From Paracoccus stylophorae (GTDB taxonomy: Bacteria > Pseudomonadota > Alphaproteobacteria > Rhodobacterales > Rhodobacteraceae), in assembly GCF_028553765.1 (NCBI RefSeq), contig NZ_CP067134.1:2585001-2649000 (forward strand): a stretch of DNA of 64,000 nucleotides. Reading direction: 5' to 3'. The notes below the pieces were generated by a model, which was not told where the DNA came from, did not search any database, and saw only the letters and a list, made by a program, of their open reading frames with translations. Positions 17,707-26,536 of the stretch are shown here, one piece after another (positions within the stretch are counted from its first letter, which is position 1; the number at the start of each line of letters is the position of its first letter). A program made the position numbers and the translations under genes.

Positions 17707-19113
17707 CTATTTCCAGATCTCGCGGTTCACGCCGGGCGCGATCTCGGGATGCTGGTCGATGTGAAATCGCGGCTCTTGCCCCGATTTGCGCTGGCGCAGA
17801 TAGTCGCGCGTCACATAGGCGATGGTGCCCGACAGCAGCACGATGGCGATCAGGTTCACCGTGGCCATCAGCCCCATGCTGGCATCGGCGAAGTTGAACA
17901 CGGTCGAGACCGCCTGCATCGCCCCCCAGATCACCATGGCCAGCGCCGCCACCCGCAGCACCAGGATCCCGGTCGTGCCGCCGCCCAGGAAGACGACGGC
18001 GTTTTCGGCATAGGAATAGTTGCCGATGATCGAGGTGAAGGCGAAGAAGAAGATGGCGACGGCCACGAAGACCCCGCCGAAGCCGCCGAAATGATCGGTC
18101 AGCGCCGCCTGCGTCAGGTTCACCCCGGTCAGTTCCGCCGACGGCATCACGTCGGCCAGCAGGATCATCACCGCCGTGGCGGTGCAGATCAGCAGCGTGT
18201 CGATGAACACGCCCAGCGCCTGCACGAAGCCCTGCGAGCTGGGGTGGTGCGGCGCGGGGGTCGCGACGGCGGCGATGTTGGGGGCCGAGCCCATCCCCGC
18301 CTCGTTCGAGAACAGGCCGCGCTTGATGCCGTTCATCGCCGCCGCGATCACCCCGCCGGTGACGCCGCCGACCGCCTCTTGCAGGCCGAAGGCGGATTTG
18401 ACGATGCCCGCCAGGATGCCCGGCACCTCGCCGATATTCAGGATCAGCACGACGATCGCGGCCAGCAGGTACAGCGCGGCCATCGGCGGGACCACCATTT
18501 CGGCCACGCGGGCGATCTGCGGGATGCCGCCGAAGATGATCACCGCGGTCAGCGCCGCGACGACGACGCCGACGATGGCCTTGTCGATCCCGAACGAGCT
18601 TTCGACCGCCTCGGCGATGGAATTTGCCTGCACGGCGTTGAAGATCAGCCCGAAGGACAGGATCAGCGCGACCGAGAACACCGCCGCAAGCCAGGGCTGT
18701 TTCAGCCCGGCCGAGATGTAATAGGCCGGACCGCCGCGATACATGCCGCCCGGCCCGTGGATCTTGTAAAGCTGGGCCAGCGTCGATTCGGCATAGGCGG
18801 TGGCCATGCCGACCAGCGCCACCATCCACATCCAGAAGATCGCGCCCGGCCCGCCCAGGGTCAGCGCCACGGCGACGCCGGCGATGTTGCCGGTGCCCAC
18901 GCGGCTGGCCAGGCTGACGGTCAGCGCCTGAAACGGCGAGATGCCGTCGCGGTCGGTCTTGTCCGAGCCCAGGACGCAGCGCCACATCTCTCCGAAATGG
19001 CGGATCTGGATGAAGCCCAGGCGAAGCGTGAAGTAGATGCCCACGGCCAGAAGGCCATAGATCAGGACATATCCCCAGAAGATCGTGTTGAGAAAATCGA
19101 TGACCGCATTCAT
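17707..19113 (-). CDS. AGCS family sodium:alanine/glycine symporter
   Basis: The 468-residue protein has about 10-11 transmembrane segments. Family motifs include FGEMWRCV before the first cytoplasmic loop, SRVGTGNIAGVAVA near residue 70, MATAYAESTLAQLYK, GPAYYISAGL, and the later SNEAGMGSAPNIAA and FTSIIGNYSYAENA. AGCS carriers import alanine or glycine with sodium. It is a single gene on the minus strand between the P450 gene and pheS. Glycine is a cycle intermediate of the bhc pathway upstream, but no sequence evidence ties them. Substrate choice is uncertain. Confidence 0.93.
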   Translation of the reverse strand: MNAVIDFLNTIFWGYVLIYGLLAVGIYFTLRLGFIQIRHFGEMWRCVLGSDKTDRDGISPFQALTVSLASRVGTGNIAGVAVALTLGGPGAIFWMWMVALVGMATAYAESTLAQLYKIHGPGGMYRGGPAYYISAGLKQPWLAAVFSVALILSFGLIFNAVQANSIAEAVESSFGIDKAIVGVVVAALTAVIIFGGIPQIARVAEMVVPPMAALYLLAAIVVLILNIGEVPGILAGIVKSAFGLQEAVGGVTGGVIAAAMNGIKRGLFSNEAGMGSAPNIAAVATPAPHHPSSQGFVQALGVFIDTLLICTATAVMILLADVMPSAELTGVNLTQAALTDHFGGFGGVFVAVAIFFFAFTSIIGNYSYAENAVVFLGGGTTGILVLRVAALAMVIWGAMQAVSTVFNFADASMGLMATVNLIAIVLLSGTIAYVTRDYLRQRKSGQEPRFHIDQHPEIAPGVNREIWK

Positions 19114-19200
19114 GCGTCAGCCTCCTGAAAGCGCGATGCGATCAGACTGTAACGGATGCGTGATCCATGCAAGCTTCAACCGCGGCGGGCGCCTGCGGCC

Positions 19201-20556
19201 TCAGCGCCGGCTGACGTTCAGCACGACGCCGCCATGCGGGCGCAGGGTCAGGATCATGCGCGGTTCGGGCGCGCGGCCGGGCAGTGCGCGGAACCGGAAC
19301 CGGGCCAGCAGCGTGGCCAGGATGATGACCGCCTCTTGCATAGCAAAGCTGGCGCCGATGCAGATACGCGGGCCGGCGCCGAAGGGCAGGAAGGCATAGC
19401 GGTCGGGCGTGGTGTCGAAACGGTCGGGATCGAACGCGTCGGGGCGGTCCCACAGCAGATGGTGGCGGTGCAGCGCATAGATCGGCAGCATGACGGTGTC
19501 GCCGGGGCGCACCTCGCGCCCGCACAGCGTGTCATGCGCCTGCGCGGTGCGCGACAGGAAGGCCGCGGCGGGATAGAGCCGCAGCGATTCGTTCACGATC
19601 CGCGCGACATAAGGCAGCGCGTCCATGTCGCCCGCCGTCGCCGCCCGGTCGCCCAGCACGTCCTGCGCCTGGGTCGCGGCGCGTTCCTGCACCGCCGGAT
19701 CGAAGGCGCACAGATACAGCGCCCATGCCAGCGTCAGCGCCGTGGTCTCATGGCCCGCCACGATGAAGGTCAGCAGGTTGTCGCGCAACTCCTCGCGGGT
19801 CATGCGGCGGCCGGTTTCGGGGTCGGCGGCGTCCAGCAGCAGATCCAGCAGGTCCGGCGCGCCGTCGCGGGCCGCCCCCGCCCGCGCCGCGATGGCCCGG
19901 TCCGCGACACCCTTCATCCGCCGCAATTCGCCCCCCGACATCAGCCGCCCCGGTCGCGGCAGCCATGCGGGCAGGCCCAGCACGTCCAGCAGCGACACCT
20001 TGGCCGTCTGCGAGATATAGCCGTTGATGGCGTGATGCACCGCCTTGCGGTCGAAACTGGCGTCGCCCGACAGGGTCACGTCCGAGATCACCTCGAACGT
20101 GGCGGCCACGGTTTCCTCGAAGAGATCGACCGGGCCGGTGGCGGCGGCCAGACGGCGGCTTGACGCCTCGGCCGCGGCGGTCATCACCGGGCCCAGCGCG
20201 GTCACGTGGCGATGCGCGAAGGCCGGGGCCAGCGCGCGCCGCTGCCAGCGCCACTGGGCGCCCTCGGCGATGAACAGGCTGTCGCCGATGGCGGGTTCCA
20301 GCACCAGCTTGGTGGTGACGGATTTGGGATAATCCTCGACCCGGTCCTTGAGGATGCGGCGATTGCTTTCGGGGTCCATGACCATGTGCCAGCGGATCCC
20401 GGTCTTGCCGGACACGATGGGCTGGCGCAGCGCCAGTTCGGGAATGATCGACAGCACGTTGCGCCGCGCCATCATCACGGTCTGAAGGATTCCCGCCGGC
20501 CGCGTGGCCAGCGGCACCCTTGCGGGGATTCTGGCCGACTGTTGGTTGTGCATCAT
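19201..20556 (-). CDS. Cytochrome P450
   Basis: The 451-residue protein carries the full P450 set: I-helix AGHETTA (oxygen activation), K-helix ESLR, the PERF-like region DAFDPDRF, and haem loop FGAGPRICIG with the Cys399 ligand. It resembles bacterial P450s with CYP4/CYP102-like C-termini rather than CYP101. No ferredoxin or reductase gene is adjacent, so redox partners must be encoded elsewhere. Two ATGs at 20556 and 20553 start the conserved region; the open frame upstream is arginine-rich and unlikely. The ribosome site is weak. Substrate cannot be told from the sequence. Confidence 0.93.
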   Translation of the reverse strand: MMHNQQSARIPARVPLATRPAGILQTVMMARRNVLSIIPELALRQPIVSGKTGIRWHMVMDPESNRRILKDRVEDYPKSVTTKLVLEPAIGDSLFIAEGAQWRWQRRALAPAFAHRHVTALGPVMTAAAEASSRRLAAATGPVDLFEETVAATFEVISDVTLSGDASFDRKAVHHAINGYISQTAKVSLLDVLGLPAWLPRPGRLMSGGELRRMKGVADRAIAARAGAARDGAPDLLDLLLDAADPETGRRMTREELRDNLLTFIVAGHETTALTLAWALYLCAFDPAVQERAATQAQDVLGDRAATAGDMDALPYVARIVNESLRLYPAAAFLSRTAQAHDTLCGREVRPGDTVMLPIYALHRHHLLWDRPDAFDPDRFDTTPDRYAFLPFGAGPRICIGASFAMQEAVIILATLLARFRFRALPGRAPEPRMILTLRPHGGVVLNVSRR

Positions 20557-20603
20557 CGGCCAAAGATAGGGTGCCGCCGCCGTTCCCACAATCGGCAAGC
20601 GGG

Positions 20604-21830
20604 CTAGAACACCAGTTCGCGCCGGTTCAGCACGTGCCGCGAGACCAGTTTCCGCGCCTTTCTGCGCAAGGGAATGGGCCGGGCCGAGGGCCAGCGCACC
20701 TGCCCGCCCCGCAATTCGGGAAACAGGGTGAAGATCTCTTCGCGCGCGGCGTGACCGACGGCTTTCAGCGCCTGATCGCCGGTATACATCGCCTCGGCCG
20801 CCGCGCCGTTGGCCAGAACGACCTCGTGCCGGTCGCACAGGAAATGATGGTATTCGACCTCGGTCAGGTTGCGGTCCACCTCGACCCCCTCGACCTCCAG
20901 CAGTTGCCCGGCCGCGATCAGCACCTCTTCGGCGTCGAACATGCGGATCGCGATTTTCGAGCGGACGAGGATGCGGTGCTGGGGCGAGACCAGCAGATCG
21001 CGGGCCGGCATTCCGCCGCCCAGCGCGCCGGCGCGGATGCGGATCGGGCGCAGCTTGTCTTTCTTCGCCAGCGAGGCGGCGTCCAGCCGGGCGCAGCCCC
21101 GCCAGCGGATCGGTTGCAGACCGTGATCCTTGGTCAGGACCAGATCGCCGACCCTCAGATCCTCGACCGGGACCGGGCCGTCGGCGGTTTCGATCAGCGT
21201 TCCGCGCAGGAAACAGGGGACGACCTCATCATCGTCCAGAACCAGCGTGCCGGTGGAATCGTTGTCGATCGTCACGATGGCGGCGTTGGCGGTCGTCTGG
21301 ATCACCCCGGTCGCGCCGCGGATCACCCCTGCCACGACCGGTCCAGCGAGCGGAACCTCGGCGACGGCGTCGGCCAGCTCATCCGTGATCGAGGAAATCG
21401 GCGCGGTGACGGAAATGGGGACGCCGGCCACTTCGATCGAGGCGGTCACCTGCAGGTGGTCGTCGTCGATGGGGTCGTCCGAGATGAAATAGTAATCGCC
21501 CGACGCATCGTCCTGCATGATATGGCCCGACAGCGGGTTCACCTGCAGCGTGATATCGGCAATCGTGGGCAGGCCGACGCTGGTGGCCGCGTTGCTGACC
21601 GTGGCGGTGCCGACATAGGTGCCGGAAATCAGCGGATCGCCGCTGGAATCCACGGGCGCGATATTGTCGCCGTTTTCGATGGTCGTTCCGGTCGTCGCAT
21701 CGACGTCGTAGCGCGCGAATTCCTGCGACGGTCCGAACGCGTTGACCAGCGAGGTGTCGGGCAGAAAGACGATCTCACCATCGGCATTGACCGTGATCAG
21801 AGAGCGCGGAATCTCGGTGATATAGGGCAT
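20604..21830 (-). CDS. Hint-domain protein with N-terminal beta-rich region
   Basis: The 408-residue protein has a low-complexity, Thr/Ala/Asp-rich N-terminal half (1-200, probable beta-sandwich or adhesin-like repeats, many Asp that could bind calcium), then a Hint (hedgehog/intein) domain starting at Cys206 in VPCFLRGTLIETADG, with RVGDLV, QPIRWRG and the block-B-like SPQHRILV (His285). Such proteins are common in Rhodobacteraceae. Cys206 with His285 suggests self-cleavage at the Val-Pro/Cys junction is possible, though a C-terminal intein Asn is not obvious. No Sec signal is visible; type I secretion is a possibility. It is a single gene between rplT and the P450. Confidence 0.85.
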   Translation of the reverse strand: MPYITEIPRSLITVNADGEIVFLPDTSLVNAFGPSQEFARYDVDATTGTTIENGDNIAPVDSSGDPLISGTYVGTATVSNAATSVGLPTIADITLQVNPLSGHIMQDDASGDYYFISDDPIDDDHLQVTASIEVAGVPISVTAPISSITDELADAVAEVPLAGPVVAGVIRGATGVIQTTANAAIVTIDNDSTGTLVLDDDEVVPCFLRGTLIETADGPVPVEDLRVGDLVLTKDHGLQPIRWRGCARLDAASLAKKDKLRPIRIRAGALGGGMPARDLLVSPQHRILVRSKIAIRMFDAEEVLIAAGQLLEVEGVEVDRNLTEVEYHHFLCDRHEVVLANGAAAEAMYTGDQALKAVGHAAREEIFTLFPELRGGQVRWPSARPIPLRRKARKLVSRHVLNRRELVF

Positions 21831-22044
21831 TGCGTGTCCACCATCATGCCCGATGCAGACCCGCATCAGGGCGATTTCAAGAAACGGGTTCAGGGCACCG
21901 CACCGGATGACAGGCCGGGACTGATGACTTTCGGCCCCACAACCTAGACATGAACACTTGTAGTTCACAAGCCCTTTATCGCGAGTTTCTCCCCCTGACG
22001 TTGCCGGTGGGTGTCAGGGGTGTGACACATGCCGCCCGCGCACG

Positions 22045-22075
22045 AAAAAGGCCCGCGCGGACAGCGCGGGCCTTT
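22045..22075 (-). terminator. Strong rho-independent terminator after rplT
   Basis: A perfect 12-bp stem AAAGGCCCGCGC/GCGCGGGCCTTT with a 5-nt loop lies about 20 bp past the rplT stop. Read on the minus strand it ends in a run of five T. It should end the rpmI-rplT transcript and isolate the Hint gene. Confidence 0.93.
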
Positions 22076-22095
22076 GGGTCGTCGGGGGGTGCCGT

Positions 22096-22455
22096 TCAGG
22101 CGGCGGCCTTGGCCTTTTCGACGATGGCGCCGAATGCCTCGGGTTCGTTCACGGCCAGATCGGCCAGGACCTTGCGGTCGACCTCGATGCCGGCTTTCGA
22201 CAGCAGGTTGATGAAGCGCGAATAGGTCAGTTCGGCGTCGATGGCGCGGACGCCTGCGTTGATGCGCTGGATCCACAGGGCGCGGAAATTGCGCTTGCGG
22301 TTCTTGCGGTCGCGGGTGGCATACTGGTTGGCCTTGTCCACGGCCTGCGTCGCGGTGCGGAAGGTGCGCGAGCGGTTGCCGTAATACCCCTTGGCCTTGT
22401 CCAGGATCTTCTTGTGGCGGGCGTGGGTGACCTTGCCGGATTTAACTCTTGCCAT
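22096..22455 (-). CDS. rplT: 50S ribosomal protein L20
   Basis: The 119-residue basic protein is a full-length L20: [50 protein letters not shown] and the C-terminal [19 protein letters not shown]. It is an early assembly protein of the large subunit that binds 23S rRNA. It follows rpmI by 17 bp. In many bacteria L20 autoregulates rpmI-rplT through the leader; I see no obvious pseudoknot mimic. It is closed by a strong terminator and not followed by pheS, which is unusual. Confidence 0.99.
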   Translation of the reverse strand: MARVKSGKVTHARHKKILDKAKGYYGNRSRTFRTATQAVDKANQYATRDRKNRKRNFRALWIQRINAGVRAIDAELTYSRFINLLSKAGIEVDRKVLADLAVNEPEAFGAIVEKAKAAA

Positions 22456-22472
22456 TGTTCAGTCCTCGCAGA

Positions 22473-22673
22473 TCAGCGGTTATAGGGCATGTATTTCTTG
22501 ACGATCCTGGCATCCGCGTCGCACAGGACGGTGGTGCCGCGCGCGTTGCGAATGAACTTCGTCGTGCGCTTGATCATGCCGTGGCGCTTGCCGGCCTGGG
22601 CGGCCTTGACCTTGCCCGTGGCCGTCATCGAGAACCGCTTCTTGGCGGCCGCTTTGGTCTTCATCTTCGGCAT
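22473..22673 (-). CDS. rpmI: 50S ribosomal protein L35
   Basis: The 66-residue protein starts [14 protein letters not shown] and contains [14 protein letters not shown] and a C-terminal KKYMPYNR, a complete L35. The ATG at 22673 is preferred over the in-frame ATG at 22679 because L35 proteins begin with MPKMKTK and GGAG lies 6 nt upstream. It is co-transcribed with rplT. Upstream sits the small membrane protein gene rather than infC, which often occupies this place in other bacteria. Confidence 0.98.
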   Translation of the reverse strand: MPKMKTKAAAKKRFSMTATGKVKAAQAGKRHGMIKRTTKFIRNARGTTVLCDADARIVKKYMPYNR

Positions 22674-22791
22674 TTTCATCTCCTTCGGATCAGAGTGAGC
22701 GCGCGACTCGGCAATGCCATCGGGCCGGAAGCGCGGGTAGAAGCGCGCCGTATAAGGCGGCGGCGCGGATTTGACAAGGGCTGCGGGCGGG

Positions 22792-23022
22792 TCAGCGGAC
22801 GGCGCCGCGCGCCTCGTCCACGACACGGTTCCAGGCCTGCGGCACGTCGCGCAGCCGCAGCGGTTCGGGGTCCAGCCAGGCAGAGGCGAAGATCGCGGCG
22901 ATGCCCAGGATCAGGATGATCGCGGCCGTCCGTGGCGGGTGGGTCTGCACCAGCTGGACGATGGCGACGACAACCGAGATCACGCACAGCGCGACGCCGG
23001 CCAGCAGCAGATAATCGGACAT
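22792..23022 (-). CDS. Small two-helix membrane protein, unknown function
   Basis: The 76-residue product has two hydrophobic helices (about 4-25 and 33-48) joined by a short loop (QTHPPRT), and a soluble tail ending in [14 protein letters not shown] 23022 is chosen because GGTGG lies a few bases upstream; a GTG at 23031 would add three residues. It lies 34 bp after pyk on the same strand and 118 bp before rpmI, so it probably shares the pyk transcript. I do not recognise a named family. Confidence 0.7.
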   Translation of the reverse strand: MSDYLLLAGVALCVISVVVAIVQLVQTHPPRTAAIILILGIAAIFASAWLDPEPLRLRDVPQAWNRVVDEARGAVR

Positions 23023-23056
23023 GGACACCACCCGTTTTCTATATGGTCACGCGGGT

Positions 23057-24502
23057 CTATTCCGGATCGGTGGCGTAAATCAACCGCTCGTCGCAGGGCG
23101 CGATGCGCAGGATGTTGGTCGTGCCCGGCACGTTGAAGGGCACGCCGGCCATCACCACCACCTGCCGGGTCTCGTCGGCAAAGCCGAATTCGCGCGCCGT
23201 CCGGGTCGAGGTCACCACCGCCTCCTTGAAGCGGCTGAGCCGTGCCGTCTTGACGCAATGCGCCCCCCAGGTCAGGCACATCCGGCGCAGCACCGTATCG
23301 ACGGGGCTCATCGCCAGGATCGGCACGCGCGGGCGTTCGCGCGCGACCAGGCTGACCGTCGCGCCCGACTGGGTGAAGGCGCAGATCGCGGCGATGTCGG
23401 TGGTTTCCGCGATCTCGCGCGCGGCGGTCACGATGGCGTCGGCCACGCTGTGCAGCTTGGCGGCGCGCGACGCCTCGATGATGGCGCGATAGTTCGGATC
23501 GGCCTCGACCGAGCGGGCGACGCTGTCCATCGTCGTCACCGCCTCGACCGGATAGGCGCCGGCGGCGCTTTCGGCCGACAGCATGACCGCGTCGGTGCCC
23601 TCGTAGATGGCGTTGGCGACGTCGCTGACCTCGGCGCGCGTGGGCATCGGGCTTTCGATCATCGATTCCAGCATCTGGGTGGCCACGATCACCGGCTTGG
23701 CGGCGGCCCGGCACAGCCGCACCAGACGTTTCTGGATCGGCGGCACGGAATGGACCGGCAGTTCCACGCCCAGATCGCCGCGCGCGACCATGATCCCGTC
23801 GGACGCCTTCAGGATCTCGTCGAAGGCGCGGACGGCGGCGGGCTTCTCGATCTTAGACAGCACGGCGGCGCGGCCCTGGGCGAGCCGCCTGGCCTCTTCG
23901 ACATCCTCGGCCCGCTGCACGAAGGACAGCGCCAGCCAGTCCACGCCCAGCTCGCAGGCGAATTCCAGATCGGCCCGGTCCTTGTCCGACAGCGCCGCCA
24001 GCGGCAGCACCACGTCGGGGACGTTCACGCCCTTGCGGTCGCTGATCGTGCCCGGCACGGTCACGGTGCAATCGGCGAAATCGGGGCCGCACGCGTCGAC
24101 GCGCAGGCGGATCTTGCCGTCATTGACCAGCAGTTCCGCGCCCGGTTCCAGCGCCGCGAAGATCTCGGGATGCGGCAGCTGGACGCGCTGCGCATCGCCG
24201 GTGGCGGGGTCGAGGTCGAAGCGGAACCGGTCGCCCTCCGCAAGATCGTGGGGGCCGTCCGCGAACTGCCCGACCCGCAGCTTGGGGCCTTGCAGATCGG
24301 CCAGGATCGCGATGGGCCGCCCGGTCTCGGCCTCGATCTCGCGGATGGTGGCGTGGCGGGCGCGGTGATCGTCGTGGCTGCCATGGCTCATGTTCAGGCG
24401 GAACACGTCGGCGCCGGCGTCGAACAGCGCGCGGATCATCTCCTTGCTGGCCGATGCCGGCCCCAGCGTCGCCACGATCTTCACATTGCGATGTCGTCTC
24501 AT
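23057..24502 (-). CDS. pyk: Pyruvate kinase
   Basis: The 481-residue enzyme has the N-terminal VKIVATLGPAS and NMSHGS, the Mg/PEP-binding core with SKIEKPAAVRAFDEIL and MVARGDLGVELP, the ADP-site signature VIVATQMLESMIESP, and the C-terminal allosteric domain (EAVTTMDSVARSVE to the end). It makes ATP and pyruvate from PEP. ATG 24502 with MRRHRNVK matches family N-termini; GGAGG abuts it and a further GGGG lies just upstream. The frame continues open upstream for about 340 codons antisense to the next gene but that is not coding. It is divergent from the N-formylglutamate amidohydrolase gene. Confidence 0.98.
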   Translation of the reverse strand: MRRHRNVKIVATLGPASASKEMIRALFDAGADVFRLNMSHGSHDDHRARHATIREIEAETGRPIAILADLQGPKLRVGQFADGPHDLAEGDRFRFDLDPATGDAQRVQLPHPEIFAALEPGAELLVNDGKIRLRVDACGPDFADCTVTVPGTISDRKGVNVPDVVLPLAALSDKDRADLEFACELGVDWLALSFVQRAEDVEEARRLAQGRAAVLSKIEKPAAVRAFDEILKASDGIMVARGDLGVELPVHSVPPIQKRLVRLCRAAAKPVIVATQMLESMIESPMPTRAEVSDVANAIYEGTDAVMLSAESAAGAYPVEAVTTMDSVARSVEADPNYRAIIEASRAAKLHSVADAIVTAAREIAETTDIAAICAFTQSGATVSLVARERPRVPILAMSPVDTVLRRMCLTWGAHCVKTARLSRFKEAVVTSTRTAREFGFADETRQVVVMAGVPFNVPGTTNILRIAPCDERLIYATDPE

Positions 24503-24622
24503 CCTCCGCCCCTTTTCCTGTCCGTCCGGTCCCGGCGTCGCGGGGTTGTCGCCGGCAATGCCACAGCCCGCGCATCGCGACAACTGGCGTCCGGTTCCTG
24601 TCTGGCATACAGATCGGGCAAG

Positions 24623-25381
24623 ATGAAGGATGAAGACCACAGCACCGCGCACCCGTTCCGCATCATCGGCGAGGATCGTCCCTCGCGCTGGCTGATCACC
24701 TGCGATCACGCCACCAACCGCGTGCCGGACTGGGTGGCGGGCGGCGATCTGGGCATCGCGACGGCCGATATGGCGCGCCACATCGCCTATGACGTGGGCG
24801 CGGCCGGGCTGGCGCGGCGGCTGGCGCGGGCGATGGACGCGCCGGCGATCCTGTCGGATTTCTCGCGCCTCGTGATCGACCCGAACCGGGGCGAGGACGA
24901 CCCGACCCTGCTGATGCGGCTTTACGACGGCACGGTGATCCCGGCCAACAAGACCGCCGGACCGGCCGAACGCGAACGAAGGCTGGAACGGCTGCACCGT
25001 CCCTATCACCGGGCGCTGGAACGGCTGGCGTCGCGCCACCCGGCGCGGTGCATCTGCGCCGTCCACAGCTTTACCCGGCAGCTGCGCGGACGCCCGCCCC
25101 GGCCCTGGCAGATCGGCATCCTCTATTCGCATCGCGACGCGCGCCTCGGCCCCGCCATGGTGCAGGCCTGCCGCGACGAGGGCTGGATCACCGGCGAGAA
25201 CCAGCCCTATAGCGGTCATCTGCAAGGCGATTCGATCGACCGTCACGCCCTGGCCCACGGTCGCCCGAACCTGCTGATCGAGTTGCGCAACGACCTGATC
25301 GCGACTCCGGCCGGACAGCAGGAATGGGCCGACCGGCTGGCCCCGGTGATCGCGCGGACGCTGGCGAAGGCGGGGCTGTAG
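24623..25381 (+). CDS. N-formylglutamate amidohydrolase family protein
   Basis: The 252-residue protein has the FGase-family pattern: LITCDHATNRVPD near residue 24, HIAYDVGA, FSRLVIDPNR near 80, and CAVHSFTRQLRGRPRPW near 150, then a C-terminal LLIELRNDLI. These carry the likely zinc ligands (His, Asp, His). Characterised relatives hydrolyse N-formylglutamate in histidine breakdown, but no hut gene is nearby, so another N-acyl or formyl substrate is possible. ATG 24623 is the first in-frame ATG before the conserved region; its ribosome site is weak. It is transcribed away from pyk and convergent with the aminotransferase gene. Confidence 0.88.
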   Translation: MKDEDHSTAHPFRIIGEDRPSRWLITCDHATNRVPDWVAGGDLGIATADMARHIAYDVGAAGLARRLARAMDAPAILSDFSRLVIDPNRGEDDPTLLMRLYDGTVIPANKTAGPAERERRLERLHRPYHRALERLASRHPARCICAVHSFTRQLRGRPPRPWQIGILYSHRDARLGPAMVQACRDEGWITGENQPYSGHLQGDSIDRHALAHGRPNLLIELRNDLIATPAGQQEWADRLAPVIARTLAKAGL

Positions 25382-25391
25382 GCCCCTCGCC

Positions 25392-25440
25392 CTCTTTCCA
25401 AATACCTCGCGGGGGGTCCGGGGGGCGCGAAGCCCCCCGG
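25392..25440. repeat. Composite intergenic repeat, copy 2
   Basis: It has the same 15-mer CTCTTTCCAAATACC (25392-25406) as copy 1, then a G-rich link and a perfect 9-bp hairpin (25418-25426 with 25432-25440, loop GCGAA). It starts 10 bp after the stop of the amidohydrolase and lies between convergent genes, a terminator-like position. Confidence 0.78.
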
Positions 25441-25502
25441 CGGTCGCGGGACGCGAAACCCCTGCGGGTTCGTCACCGTTACCGCGCGCGCGGATCAGCG
25501 GA

Positions 25503-26363
25503 TCAGATGGCGGCCTTGCGGCTTTCCTCAAGATAGATCTCGCGCAGGCGGGTGGCGACCGGGCCGACCGTGCCGTCGCCGACCTTCTTGCCGTCGATCT
25601 CGACCACCGGCATCACGAAGGCCGAGGCCGAGGTCACGAAGGCCTCGTCGGCCTGCTGCGCCTCGGCGATTGTGAAGGGGCGTTCCTCGACCGTCATCTG
25701 CGCCTCGCGCGCAAAGCGCAGCACGGCGGCGCGGGTAATGCCGTGCAGGATGTCGCGCGACAATTCGCGGGTGACGATGACGCCGCCGCGCACGATATAG
25801 GCGTTGTTCGAGGTGCCTTCGGTCACGTGTCCCGCCTCGGTCAGCCAGGCATCGTCGGCACCGCGGGCGCGCGCCTCCATCTTCGCCATCGAGGGATAGA
25901 GAAGCTGCACCGTCTTGATGTCGCGCCGGCCCCAGCGCAGATCCTCGACGCCGACCACCTTCCAGCCGGTCCTGGCGGCCGGTGCATCGGCCAGCCCCGG
26001 CTTGGCCTGGGTGAACATCACCACGGTCGGCGGCGTGTCCTCGGGCGGATAGGCAAAGTCGCGGTCGCCCGGATTGCCGCGCGTGACCTGAAGATAGACC
26101 AGCCCGTCGGTGATGGCGTTCCGGTCCACCAGTTCGCGATGCGCGGCCAGGTAATCGTCGTGGCTCAGCGGGTTGGCGATTGCCAGCGCATCCAGCGAGC
26201 GGTCAAGCCGCGCCATGTGGCCGTCGAAATCCAGAAGCCGGCCGTCCAGCACGCTGACCACCTCATAGACCGCGTCGGCCATCAGGAACCCGCGGTCGAA
26301 GATCGACACGCGGGCCGCGTCCTCGGGCAGGTAGTCGCCATTCACGTAAACCGTCCGCGTCAT
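25503..26363 (-). CDS. D-amino-acid aminotransferase (class IV PLP enzyme)
   Basis: The 286-residue fold-type IV aminotransferase has RGFLMADAVYEVVSV near residue 24, PLP-Lys150 in WGRRDIKTVQLL, the EGTSNNAYIV loop and the phosphate-binding HGITRAAVL. RGxxxxDAVYE with the short length favours D-alanine transaminase over branched-chain or aminodeoxychorismate enzymes, though these share the fold. It moves amino groups between D-amino acids and 2-oxo acids, supplying D-Glu or D-Ala or degrading D-amino acids. ATG 26363 has GGAGGAG upstream. It is divergent from mcl1. Confidence 0.88.
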   Translation of the reverse strand: MTRTVYVNGDYLPEDAARVSIFDRGFLMADAVYEVVSVLDGRLLDFDGHMARLDRSLDALAIANPLSHDDYLAAHRELVDRNAITDGLVYLQVTRGNPGDRDFAYPPEDTPPTVVMFTQAKPGLADAPAARTGWKVVGVEDLRWGRRDIKTVQLLYPSMAKMEARARGADDAWLTEAGHVTEGTSNNAYIVRGGVIVTRELSRDILHGITRAAVLRFAREAQMTVEERPFTIAEAQQADEAFVTSASAFVMPVVEIDGKKVGDGTVGPVATRLREIYLEESRKAAI

Positions 26364-26536
26364 CTTTTGCTCCTCCGTTCCGGCGCGTGGTTCCGGTCCT
26401 GCGCCCAAAGCGCGCGGCGGTCAAGCGACAGGATGCGCGGACCAGGGCGTGGGGGCCGCCCTGGCGGACTTGAAAGCCGGACGGGGCGGGGGTAAGGGTG
26501 CCGCAACTTCCTTTCGTCCAGCCTTGGGGATCTGCA

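Noticed and set aside
23057..25531. 824-codon form of pyruvate kinase
   Set aside because: The upstream portion is antisense to the amidohydrolase gene; family length and MRRHRNVK fit ATG 24502.
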